Assembly (NCBI GenBank): GCA_905331475.1 | Contig: CAJNYU010002346.1 | Span: 124,001 to 188,000, forward strand | DNA: 64,000 bases | Origin: Rotaria socialis | Taxonomy: Eukaryota > Rotifera > Eurotatoria > Philodinida > Philodinidae | Reading direction: 5' to 3' | Shown here: piece after piece, positions 1-11,239 of the stretch | Numbering within the stretch: position 1 is the first letter of the stretch | Layout: each line of letters begins with the position of its first letter | The notes under the pieces: model-generated | What the model was told of the DNA's origin: nothing | What the model saw: the letters and a program-made list of their open reading frames with translations, nothing else | Database searches by the model: none | Position numbers and translations under genes: made by a program

Positions 1-1520
1 CCCATCTTCCGATTCGCAATCACGAAAACCTTTAGCAAATGGATTTGAAGCTATTTTCAATTGAGTTATTCGATGATTTTGATAGGCTGTAACGCTAATG
101 AAAGTTGTTTCAGAAAACGTAAATGTACGAAATGTTTGTGTTTGTTGTAGGATTGATTCATCAGTTTTGCCCGATGGCGAATAAACACAATGAATACGAG
201 GTTGATAACGATGCATTGAATTGAGTATAATCTTTAGTTAGAAAAAAATCGAATAAATCAAATCCGAAGAGAATTTTCTTTTGTTTCTTACATGTCCATT
301 TTCGTCCAGTAAATTATTGGTTAATTTAAGTTTATCAAATGAAACAATATTTTTCATCCAACATGAACCTACTTGTGGTGAATCAGGATGAACATGAAAA
401 CGACCTGGACCGTGTGGATCAGCTTTACCAGCAACAACCCAACTTGAGCTAAATTAAAATTTTGCCGAGCTTTTGTTTTGTCTTCTGAAGAAAGAAAATA
501 AATATTTTTTACCTATAAAATGCATATCGATAACGTTTATCATCTAATGGTACAAAATCCACCATAAGTATATAAGTAGCGGTTGGATCCATGCCCACGA
601 TTTTTACTTGCAGAATTGGAAACATTCGTCTATGAACAAAAATAAATAATTATCTATTGATTTTTTGTTCTTCTTTCGAAAATAATCGATAATCGATATT
701 GAATTGCACATGTTCGGATGTCCCAAGAGATTGAAATTCGATTGAATCATTAGTATCAATCTTATCTATTGTTTTAGTTCTAATATCTTAATTTTAAATA
801 CAAACATCTCAATTATGTTTAATCGTTATTACAATGTACCCTAATTACACCTATGGACAGAAGAATGAATTGTTTGAATAATTTACCTTCCAGATCGAGT
901 AACAATCATTTCTGTTCCAAGTTTATCAAATTCATCCCATAGTGATTTCGATTCGAGAACCATTTTTATATGTGCTAATTTAGGATGAAGTGGCTTTTTC
1001 ATTTCATTATTGCCATTGGACATGTTTTCGTTGCCAGATTTATTTATATTGGTTGTCGATTGAATAGTTTCGGTTGCTATTTGAATGTAATCTAAATAAT
1101 AAAAATTCTACAAATCGATTTCGGTTTCATTGTACATAGCTATTACTAACCGTCCATTCGATTTGTTATTGTTGATGTTGATGTTGGTTTTTGAAGAGTT
1201 TTTATTTGTTTATAATTTGTTGATCGAGTTTTTCTTCTTCGTATTTGTTGTTGTTGTTGTTGTTGTTGTTGTTGATGATATTCGCCGTTATTTGTTTCTG
1301 ATAATGTAGCTGAATGAAAATGATCAAGTTCTTGTTGAATTGAATTCGGATGAGTATCGTTTTGGATTTGATTGAATGAGCAATTGTTAGAATAAAAATT
1401 TGATGGAATTGAATTTGTCATAGAATGATATAAACTATTCTCATCATCGCAGTACTCTGATGTAATCAATGAAGCAATACTGAAACTACTAGCACGTGGT
1501 GTTAAAGGATTGCTGTCCAT
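1..1520 (-). CDS. T-box transcription factor, Tbx1/10 class (3' part outside window)
   Basis: Sequence-specific nuclear transcription factor of the T-box family. Five exons are visible on the minus strand: 1151-1520, 887-1091, 513-629, 292-448 and <1-231, all with GT/AG borders and matching phases. Exon 1 encodes a low-complexity N-terminus beginning MDSNPLTPR with a glutamine run. The T-box starts in exon 2 ([21 protein letters not shown]) and continues with [64 protein letters not shown] and [20 protein letters not shown]. The MHRYQPR and [12 protein letters not shown] signatures and the conserved domain-wide match point to Tbx1/Tbx10 rather than Tbx2, Tbx6 or Brachyury. The window ends just after the GFRDC element, so the C-terminal region is missing. 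The start ATG at 1518-1520 is the first in the open exon. Paralogue identity within Tbx1/10 (versus Tbx15/18/22) is inferred from motif similarity only. Confidence 0.93.
1245..1274 (-). repeat. CAA-type trinucleotide repeat encoding poly-Gln in the T-box gene
   Basis: Ten consecutive TTG triplets on the plus strand read as CAA (Gln) codons in exon 1 of the T-box gene, giving a run of ten glutamines before an RRRK basic patch. It is uninterrupted, so it is likely length-polymorphic. Confidence 0.9.
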
Positions 1521-4500
1521 AGAAGAAAATTATTGTTGAGTAAAAGCAAAGAAGAGAGAGAGAAAGAGAAAGAGAAAGAGAGAACAAGAGAAATGATAAG
1601 ATGATATCATTTGTTCGGTTCGTCCGCAGGCAATAATATGTATATATAAGAAAAAAGCGATTGGTACACGATGTAAATCAGTTGGCTTTTCTCTTATATG
1701 GCTCGCTCTTCCTACTATCATCAACAATGACGACTCATCAACGTCATCCAGTGAATTGTTTATCTCCTATTTGACTTGCTTGCGGAAACATTCTCATACG
1801 TATATGACGACTTGACAATCGTTATCATTCGTTCTCTTACTTGTAAACGAGCATCAACATCAACTTAACTTTAGCATATTTTTCTCTTTCTCTCTCATCT
1901 CACGTTTTCTACCAATCGAATTGTTGGATCATATCAAAATCTAATTATAACTGATTATTAAAATTGACTGCAAAGGCCAGTGGCAATCATGACTATCCAA
2001 GTTATTTTCAAATCAGAATAGTTCTATGGACTCATATTGCATGGTATTTTGCTTTTGGAGATAATAGTTCGGATCAAAAGTGGGGGTTTGCTTCTAAGTC
2101 TCTACTTGAAATTTTCTACTGTACTGAAGAACAATGTAGAAAGGAATTGACGAATGAGATTATTTGAATACCGGAAAATTTTACTTCATATTTCATCATA
2201 AAAGGAAAGTGATAAAGAACGATGGGCTGGCTTTCCCTATGCGTCCATATCTAACGTAAAAGATGTGTTGACATTTGCCTAGTTGACGAAGATGTACGGG
2301 CTCAATGAATGAATTAACTCAAAAGTAAGATTGATAACATCTAAAACAAAAAAAAAGGAAATTTTCTTAGTCTTGCAAATAATTCCCAATGGCAGTTATT
2401 CACCAGTGGATTGTATTCGCTCGCGCTCTCTCTCTCTCTCTAGAAATGTATGCATAATATAAACGACACTATTGTATATCAGTCTCAAATTCAATTAGAA
2501 GATGATTGTATTTTACGTTCTTATTAGATACTAATGACAACTGCAACCGATGATGGGATAAACAGAAGAAGCTGTATAAATCAAGACAAATGAGAATTTG
2601 ATGAAGAAATCAAAAAAAAGAAGAAGTTCGAACAAAGATAAGCACAATTTTAACGGGTAGACAAGAAAGAAAAAGATATATGAAAAAAAAGGAAAATTGA
2701 CTTGTGCTTATCTTTGTATCATTATAAGACTCCTGTCACCGAGTATACATATGCGGATAGACACATCCATAGTTTGCCTATTTTGTTATAGTTGTTGATA
2801 CAATTATGTCGTCACATGCAGAAAGAAATGTAGATAGAGAAAAATGACAATATATGGATGCATAATTTTTCGCTAATCATTTGCCGAAGAATTTAATAGA
2901 AATTAGTTTGAAAATATCCGATGATCTCTTGTTCGGGAAAGGTTCACTCGGACATTTATTGTGTCTTCAGAAAAACAGAGAGAATAAATGCTGAGGAAAA
3001 TTTTGACGTTTCGTATGAACTTTATCTGATGATGATAAACTCAAATCTAGATCTATTCAAAGATTCAGAATGACATTTAAAGTTTAGCACTGGAAATGAT
3101 ATTGATCAAACATAATCAGTCTTATAAAGATATAGTTTTGCTAATGTGTAATATGTTCAGTCTTTTATAATCAAAAGGGTAATTATTCTGTTGGTTCATT
3201 TTCATATCATCCGAAAGATTAGCAGTCGAGAAAGGAAAACATTTCACTTTGAATAATTAACCTTATCATATCTCGATAATATTAGCTTCGTTGAATTTTT
3301 ATCAATTTTCAGAAAGATTAATAGCATATTCATGATTACCACGATGCTAACATTTGCGTTACTCACCAGGCACGTCTGACAGTCAATTTCGATGATATGA
3401 AAAAAGGAAAACGGTGCTAATAAATGATTTAGACATGGCAGTTTTGGAAACAATCAAATATATACACTCGGAAATGAATTTGTCTTTTGAATCAATTCAG
3501 GTGTTCGTATAGGATGAATTGATTTTCTTTTCTTTTCCTCGAAATAAATTCCAGAAGAGATTACAATGAATACCGATCGATAATTTTGATTAGTTACAAA
3601 CTGAGGTTAGCTCAAAGTTTAATAACTTTTATGCTTCATGAAAAATGTTATCCTAAAATGTATGTTTTTTACATTTTAATATCTTCGACTCGTTGTTTTT
3701 TTAATTTTTCTAAATGATTCTACGGCATTTCTATAAATACAACGGTTTAAAATGGCGAAAAAATTCATTTTCAACATTCTTAATTATTAGTTGTTCCGAT
3801 GATTAAGTTAATTATTGCAGCACGTTTTGGACTTATTTATTTTTGTGGTACTTTTACTTAGAAGATTTAGTAACACGGAATTGATTATGTATTTTGTATG
3901 TTAACCAGCAGTCCAAATGAATGAAAATAGTAAGAATAAATAAGCTAGACGACACGAATCTTTCAGTTATATTCATTCGGTTACTATATTTCAATCGAAA
4001 GATAAAAAATATTCGAAAACTTTATACATCTACTTGTAGAGTACATGTCTCTAGTAACGACTCAGCCCAAAGACTAATAGTGTTAAATTCGTGGCACCAG
4101 TATTGAAAGATTCCGTTCATAAAAATCAGTCACTATTGGATTTATGCTAATGTTACATTAGATCCTATCTTGGAAACTGTTAGATAGGCCCCTTTGGAAA
4201 AGAATCAGTTTTCTTTTCAACAACATATTTGAATTTTTTAGCCTGAAAAATTGAAAGTTTAGTTGATTTACGAAAGTGAAACTGAAAGAATTACGGTTGC
4301 TAGAAAAACAATAACATATTCTCAAGAACGAAGGAATCCATACGACAATCCGTCGCCTTTTCAACACATGCTTTTTTCAAGTAGTGCATTAAAAAGCTTT
4401 CTACAAAAATGAATACATCAGAAACTTTCGGTCTACGATAAACACCTCACTAGAATATTATTAGAGCTGACTACCGTCTTGTTGATGTTCTAGCACTCAA

Positions 4501-5098
4501 AAGAAAAAGAAAGAAAGAAAGTAAAGCTCTAGTTCAGAAAGAATATGTATTTATCATCATTTTTGCACCTATGAAGCAGTAGATCTTGTGGGTGTGTTTA
4601 AGGATTCCATAAAACTTTGTTTTTCAAGGCCCAACTGTAAACAATATTTTCTTGTTAAAATATTACATTAAAAAAAAGACTCCATAGTAACTTGAATATT
4701 AATTTTAAAGTTTTGCTTTTTCATATGAATCACACGTCATACTCTTCCTGTGTTGTTAGTGAACCCAGTCAAGGAAGAACATAATGAATCTGACATAGTA
4801 GATTCATAAGGTTTTTCTTTTTTTTTTGACATTTCATTAAAAAGAAAGTAAAATGGTAAACTAGGAGAAATATTTTATATCGAAGATGGCGGAAAGCACA
4901 AAAATACTTTCGACTAGGTATTTAATAAATGTACGGCGAATTGAATCATCATACGTTGTTTTTGTTTTCAATAATTTTGAGGAGATCTAGGTGCTCTATT
5001 GATTACTTTTTTTCTCTGGTATTATTTTACTCGTCATGTATCTATTTTTTTCAGTATGATATACCCAACTATAGTATAGATTGAAAATATCTTCTATA
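1521..5098. other. Intergenic region upstream of the T-box gene
   Basis: No gene could be supported here. The first 100 bases hold GA-rich simple sequence (about 1551-1585) next to the T-box start. Short CT/GA tracts recur near 1883 and 2425. The remainder is AT-rich with only short open frames lacking recognisable motifs. It probably holds the T-box promoter and enhancers, but no site could be named. Confidence 0.6.
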
Positions 5099-5100
5099 TA

Positions 5101-5368
5101 CAGTGGTGTGAAAAATTATAGACTCACCCTACTCCTGTGCCCTCTGTCGTTTTTTTTTCTCTATTAATGTTGATTTATCATCGCAAATTCAACGCCAATA
5201 TATAGATTCAGATGTGCTTTTTCAACATTCATTGCAATGAATGTTGAAAAAGCACATCTGAATCTATATATTGGCGTTGAATTTGCAATGACAAATCAAC
5301 ATTAATAGAGAAAAAAAAGTGACAGAGGGCACAGGAGTAGGGTGAGTCTATAATTTTTCACACCACTG
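5101..5368. mobile_element. Near-perfect palindromic Tc1/mariner-type MITE with TA duplication
   Basis: A 268-bp inverted repeat with two arms of 134 bases meeting exactly at 5234/5235 with no spacer. Termini read CAGTGGTGTGAAAAATTATA on each strand and are flanked by TA on both sides (5099-5100 and 5369-5370). Only a handful of mismatches separate the arms (for example around 5150 and 5178-5186), so the copy is young or arose by fold-back replication. CAGTG termini plus a TA target duplication are typical of Tc1/mariner non-autonomous elements. There is no coding capacity. It interrupts the GH5 pseudogene that follows. Confidence 0.93.
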
Positions 5369-5370
5369 TA

Positions 5371-5782
5371 GTTAACTGCACCAGGTGCATAAACTTTCCA
5401 ACCATCTGGATCACCACCTGGTTGATTATCAAAGCCAATTATCCAATAGCCAACAGGAATACGAACTGTATTCATGTTAGCTGCAGCAATATCACGAAAA
5501 TCTTCTTCAGTAATGTAATGTATCACGATGTTGTTCAAATTGAATATCATCCTTGTCGTGGCCTACGCATTTATATACAATAAATGACAAAACAGAAAAT
5601 AAACTAATTCTACCTAGATATTCCATTGTTTTATATTCTCCTAGATTGGCAATATTCTCTGAAACATCATTCCAAGCAGATGAAGCAGACGTCATCCAAT
5701 GTTCAGTAATAAACCATCCACAAGATTAACCTCACGCATTGGTACCCGCCCTTCTTTGATATCATTTTTTAATGTTTCCATT
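5371..5782 (-). pseudogene. Truncated, frameshifted GH5 glucan 1,3-beta-glucosidase remnant
   Basis: Minus-strand remnant of a glycoside hydrolase family 5 exo-beta-1,3-glucanase of the fungal/bacterial type. Recognisable segments in order are GRVPMR-VNL, GWFITEHWM (family N-terminal VNLGGW region), ENIANLGEY, then EEDFRDIAAANMNTVRIPVGYW, the family's hallmark (TEEDF...VRIPVGYW), and DPDGWKVYAPGAVN. Two single-base indels break it: one base is missing near 5720-5725 between VNL and GW, and one extra base lies near 5515 just before ITEEDF. A short intron with GTAGAA donor and GCGTAG acceptor lies near 5565-5618. The catalytic half is absent: the frame runs into the palindromic element at 5368. 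The N-terminus may begin at the ATG at 5779-5781. An intron in a microbial-type gene suggests an old horizontal acquisition that later decayed. Confidence 0.85.
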
Positions 5783-5939
5783 CTACTGAAAAAAAGACTA
5801 AATCGGAATACTAAATAGCTATTGTTTTCGCTTAACAAAATATTCATCTTGACGCTTCAATAAATGACTTATTTACGGCTAGTAACATTAACGATGCGTA
5901 AATATTCCGTACGCTAATAATTTCTGATTACTTTATTTA

Positions 5940-5970
<31 letters not shown>

Positions 5971-6611
5971 TTATCTATAGATATCGTTGTACCATTTGTA
6001 TCGTTCAATCTAAGCGTTGTCTTTATGAGTAGGATGACTAAGAGTTTTTAATGGAAAATATTATATTACGAAAACACAAATCACTTATTTTCTCATTTTT
6101 CACAATTGCCATCATTTAAGTAAAAAACGAATATTAATAAAAATCTGAAATTATTTCCTGACAGAATTAATTATTATTTTTATCGCTATGAGATACATGA
6201 TATGTGTTGTTTTATCTCAATATTAATGCGCTAACTACTCTTCATTAATTCGAGTTCTTACTGGTCAATCACTTTCTTCGAGAAAAACATTCAGTAGATC
6301 TATATATTTTCAAATAAATATAGAATCCCTGTGTTGTGTCCTTGGAAATTTTTAATGTTTCATGCTTTGCATATTAATATATTAAGCATTTTGTTTACTT
6401 CTCTTTTTGAAATTATACAAGTTTCATCGTTATTTTATAAGAAGGAAATATTGAATATTTTCTGTTAGTATATGGTTTTGATAGAGAATTGAGTGCTGCT
6501 ATAATTTCAATAAAGTTTTTGAATGAATGATGCTTTTTTTTCGTTATATGGAATCAGTTTTGAAACGCGAATTCGTATATTTATTTGAATTTCTTAATTA
6601 AAGTCTAAACG
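5783..6611. other. Intergenic AT-rich spacer with (ATT)n microsatellite
   Basis: Contains ten perfect ATT repeats at 5941-5970. No open frame with recognisable motifs. It separates the GH5 remnant (minus) from the hexokinase-like gene (plus) and presumably carries the latter's promoter. Confidence 0.7.
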
Positions 6612-9141
6612 ATGACTCAACACTTTGCCTTAATGAAGAGAAAACAATGGAAAAATGTAAATTGCTCAAATAATTTATTTCAAGAAATTTTTCATCGTGT
6701 TTATAACAAAAATCTATGCTGTTTTCGATCTCATAAAACTGGTCACATGACATTACAACGCATACATAATTATTGTGAAAAGCAGGGCTTCATATTAAAT
6801 GATTCAACAATAAATACGATTCAAATATCTTTTGCAAATATGATAACATCAGCATTTGATTATGTCATTGAAGGCAACCATCCCGATCATAATAGAACTG
6901 ATATTAAATTTCAATTAACACATGTTAATGCATTACCTAGTCGTAATGAAAAAGGAATCTTTATTATTATCGAACTAGGAAATATTATTGAAGATGTACG
7001 ATATAATCTTGTTTCTTTACTTGGAAAGCAAATACCATCCTATGATATTTTACATAGTCGAGGTTATAATTTAGCTGAAGAAATACGCAAGAGTAATGGT
7101 ACTTTGTTAGTCGACCAATTAACTATTGGATTAAAAGATTTTCTCGAACAGGTGAATTGACTTTATCAGTAACCTGGTATCATTTTTTTCTGTAGCTAAC
7201 TGTTTTCAGAGTATAATATTTGAACGTGAACTATTTTCTCCATGTCTCTTAGCTTTTATCGTATATCGCCTGCAAATTTAATCAATTTTCACTGTTTGAA
7301 TTGAAACCACGGACTCGTTCATAGTTCATCCTTAAATATTGCAATATAAAAAGTCACTTAAAAATTCTATCGTAAACAACAATAGGCAAACTTTAAAGTC
7401 ATTAAAATAAACTAATCTTTGACTTTAACTAGAAAAATTCAAATACTACCTCATACGACTAAAATTTTGAGCAACTATTTAAATTCATATAAATCTCGTT
7501 CATAATGAAGTTTAGATTTCATTAAACGAAAAACTTCCTCAAATAATTCAACTTGGTTTACTTGTTCATTTTCCTATAAAACAAAATGAGCTCAATCATG
7601 CTGAGATAATATCTTGGTCGAATCGTTTTCATTGTCCTGATTTACTTAATTGCGACTTTTTACATATTTTTCGTCAATCAATTCAACGCTACATATTGAA
7701 TTATCGTATAGATTTAACAGCATGTATGCAAGAAAGTGTTGCTGCATTAATATCGGTAGCATTTGAATATCCAAATACGTTAATTTCAATTATATTTAAT
7801 CATACATTTCAATTATCATTTGTTGAAGATACAGAAATATTACGTTCAAAAAATATTTTTCAACAAAAAGAATTACGTGCACTTTATCAAACAATTCTTT
7901 CGTTTAATTTTCAATTTCTACATTCGAATAAATCAATAAAAAGTCACGCATTATTTCAAACATTATTAACATCGATCGATATAAATGTAATGCGCCGATT
8001 AAATGTTAATTATTTTGATATATTTACATGTGACTTGTGTTTACTTGAAATTATACGCTTAACAATAGTTGAATTATGTATTCATGAAAAATTATTACCC
8101 TATGAATTGTGGTCAAACTCGAAATTGATTGAGCAGGGTTCGATAGACTTTAAATTTATTTCATATCTTTTACAGGGTAAATATTCAAAATTAAAATTTT
8201 ATTTAACTAAATTGGATTTAAAGAAAATTAAAAAAATAAGTTTAATCTATATGGAATATATTTGCCATGTTGTAATTCGACGTTCAACACAAATTCTTTC
8301 TTGTTTAATTGCTTGTTTATCTGATCGTTATAATGAAGAAAATTTAACTATTGCTATTGATAGTTATCTTTATCGTTCGTGTCCGGTTTATCAAATGTAT
8401 TTGTATCATGATATTGAATATTTACGAGAATCTTGGATAAAGATGTTTCATTTTATCAATGCAGCCAATAAATTTTATGTAATTAAAAGAAAGAAAATAA
8501 ACATATTTCGATGTCACTATAAGGATTTATGTCACGGTGCAGATAAATCACATAAATTACTAAATCGGCTACTGGATAAGTATTCTACTTGTTAGTTCTA
8601 GATTTCGAAGCCATCTATCAAGCTTTCGTTTACTTCAATTATGCACCGATCGAATTAAAATTTCATCGAATTTTCTCGAAGCAGAAAATGAATTATTTTT
8701 CTTATTTGGAAAATAGAAAACTTCATGGATGACAATATTTCCGTTACAAATCCTAAAGAATATCTGTCTTACTTATTAGTGTTTACTATTTGATGTTAAA
8801 TTTTACTTTTTATGAGCTGGCCATATCCATCATACGCTTTTCGAAATGATGTTTCAGTCGAGAAAAAGTGAAGCGGTCACACTGACAATTTGTTTCTTGA
8901 AAACTACTTCGCTGTAATTTCTTCGGAATTCATTAATGTTTATCGTTCTCATTTTCTGATATCTTCATTGAATGACTAATTTATTCTATTCTATTTTTCA
9001 TTATAGCTTGGTCCAGCAGCTGTGATGGGTTTACAAAAGACACAAAAAGCCATGATAAATCAAGATGATGCTATCAGTCATTTACATATACGTACAAAAC
9101 CATATCAACATACTGACACTACTAAATTATCTTATTCATAA
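6612..9141 (+). CDS. Hexokinase-fold protein lacking catalytic motifs (putative pseudoenzyme)
   Basis: Three exons, 6612-7151, 7516-8478 and 9007-9141, join in phase 0 to give about 545 residues, near the usual 450-500 for hexokinase. Collinear similarity to the hexokinase family is visible throughout. LPSRNEKGIFIIIELGN corresponds to LPT...GTEKGDFLALDLGGTNF; LLVHFPIKQ...EIISWSNRF to the SFPCQQ...ILITWTKGF segment; LTACMQESVAALISVAFEYP to VVNDTVGTMMTCAYEEP; FTCDLCLLEIIRLTIVEL to MVSGMYLGEIVRLIL; and CHVVIRRSTQI to CEIVSRRSAQL. The catalytic TK is SN, the base Asp of VNDTVGT is Glu, and the glucose/phosphate loops LGGTN, GTGSN and the C-terminal GSGKGAA are not preserved. Exon 3 (LGPAAVMGL...) sits where GSGKGAAL would be. 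If exon 2 were not spliced at 8478 it would stop at 8595. Hexose phosphorylation is therefore unlikely; a regulatory or structural role is inference. Confidence 0.75.
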
Positions 9142-9337
9142 TTTTCAACGAATACAAGTCTCAAAAATTATTCTTTATAACTCAAAAGATCTTCTCTATG
9201 ATATAGATAAACTAAAATATAAAACCATGATAACATCATTAGTTATTATTCATGTGGATAAGTCGTATTACAAAATAAAATTAGAAAATGGTTTTTTTTT
9301 GTTTGAATTGAAGTTCATGTTGTTTTGTTTGATTGAT

Positions 9338-11239
9338 TTAAAATGGCGTTTTTTCATTTTCTTCAATGATAGTGGGTTGACTTTTATTACCATTATCATT
9401 ATCATCTAATGTAAGAATTTGAATGTCACATTTAACATCAACTGGCGTTGGTTCGAGTACGATTGACTCCGTCATCGTTAACATTAATTCAGAATTTTCA
9501 TCGGTTGTTTCAAGATTATTTTGAAATCCTCCTGCTGATTTACTATGAAAATCTGCTTTGGATTGTGCAGCAGTTGCTTGCGTTGCAGGAGCTGTGCGAG
9601 GACGAGACAAAGGTCTGGATGGATTTCCATTCGGTGGAACTATTATCACCATTGACGATACATGAGGAAATCTAATAGATTTGAAGAAAAAACAAAAGAT
9701 GCTTTATAAGTGTCTGTTGTTCTTTCAATGTACCTATTTGCTAATAACGAGCCAAACGAATCCATATTTACTTGAATTGCTTTAACATTGCCGTTTAAAC
9801 GATCTTGAGTTTGAATTCGTCCATTCTCTTCAAGTCCTTTGATTGCTGCCGTGATAAGTTGACGTACAGCTTCTTTTTCTAATTATCAATATTATATTGA
9901 AATAGTCATAGAGTCAAAAATAGGTGTAAAATGTTGAACATGATGAAACTACTTGCATATTTAAGTAAGATGTTTTTCTTTTGTTAAATTAACATGAACA
10001 GAATTAGTTCAATAGGACTATAGTTATAATCGTCACAGAAGGTTTACGATTAGTAAGCTCTGTCTAATCATCTGTCATTGTCTATAGAGTACACCCTATG
10101 GCCCACTTTAATTGTCATTTTCTTTATACTTAAAAATTTATAGTCAAATGACATTTATTACTAAATAAACATTTAAGAAACAACAGAACAAACCATTAGG
10201 ACCGGAAGAGACAAGCCATGATTGTATTTCACTGATATTGTCCGTTTTTAATATTTGACTAAGTACTTGAATCATCTAGAAAATGAACCGTTGACAAAAG
10301 AAAAAGAAAAATTAAATGTATCCAAAGTATTATTACATACTGATTCTTACCCACATTTCACGTTCTTGGTCATCAACACAAACTAGATGATTAGGTAAAT
10401 AAGACTTAAAAGGTGTACGTCGGCCTGCTGCTGATCGAATACGATTTGCAGATTTCGGTGTTTCATTCCATCGACCTGATTGTCGACTATACTGACCAGA
10501 ACTCTTCGGTCTTTTACTAGCAGATGTTGGTAGCGGTGTTATTGGCGCTGGTGCTGGTGTTGTTGCTGATATTTGTGGTAGTGTCACAGGTGTTTCTTTT
10601 CGATTTTCTAGTTCAACTAGATCATCCGATGTTACAAAACCAACCATTTCAGCAATACGTGCTAATTCACGTCTCCAATTATCCGTGTCTACGACTGATA
10701 GTCAACAAGCAAACAAACAAACAAAAATTTATTGTTATGAATTATCAATAAAGACTCACCTACCTAAAAGAAAAAAAGAATAAACAATTAAACTAGAATC
10801 ATTAGCAATTATTCTAATAGAAAATTTTACCGTTCCAGTTGGATTCCAACCTGGCATAGGAGGAAGTAAACGTTCACGACGTTTTTTTGGTTCAATTTTA
10901 TTTGCATAAGATCGTAACAATGTTTCATTGTAAGATTGTGGTGCAAAATCAATGCAAAAACGTGGATCAGACATTAATGATTTTGTTAAATCACCCGTCG
11001 TACTAATTGGTAGAGCTAGTGGTTGTTCTCGAACATGACATACTCTTTGACCAGAAGCCCCTAAAAATTTCAAATTTTAAATAAAAATAACACTTTTCAT
11101 TTCAATAAATCGATTGATTACCTGTTATAAATCGTAAAAATCTCGGTTGTGCAACATGTCTTGTAAAGAACATATTTTTAGATAGTTGTCCGAAACGACA
11201 TCTTGGTAATGAACGTGAAGGTTCGAAGTCCATAGCCAT
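9338..11239 (-). CDS. TBATA: TBATA (SPATIAL)-like protein
   Basis: Homologue of thymus, brain and testis-associated protein; the family's molecular role is poorly defined. Exons on the minus strand: 11122-11239, 10831-11060, a 4-nt microexon 10760-10763, 10351-10694, 10194-10275, 9734-9878 and 9338-9671, total 418 codons plus stop. Diagnostic motifs are FGQLSKNMFFTRH in exon 1 (vertebrate FGRLSHHSFFSRH), then TGASGQRVCHVRE across the exon 1/2 join (vertebrate TGKPVCVVRD), DNWRRELARIAEMVGFVT (vertebrate WKKELKELASRVAFLT) and DQEREMWMIQVLSQILKTDN with SEIQSWLVSSGP (vertebrate LLCRILETDLLSAIQFWLLYAP). A Ser/Thr/Pro-rich segment lies in the middle and a low-complexity acidic tail ends in EENEKTPF. 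The phase between exons 2 and 4 works only with the microexon. The gene converges on the hexokinase-like gene with a 196-bp gap. The start ATG at 11239 gives MAMDFEPSR; an upstream non-coding exon is possible. Confidence 0.88.

Noticed and set aside
1530-1727. Minus-strand open frame just upstream of the T-box start.
   Set aside because: Consists mostly of GA-repeat-derived Leu/Phe/Ser codons; more likely 5' UTR or promoter.
9065-9409. Plus-strand open frame between the hexokinase-like and TBATA genes.
   Set aside because: Overlaps the better-supported last hexokinase-like exon in another frame and the antisense of the TBATA last exon.
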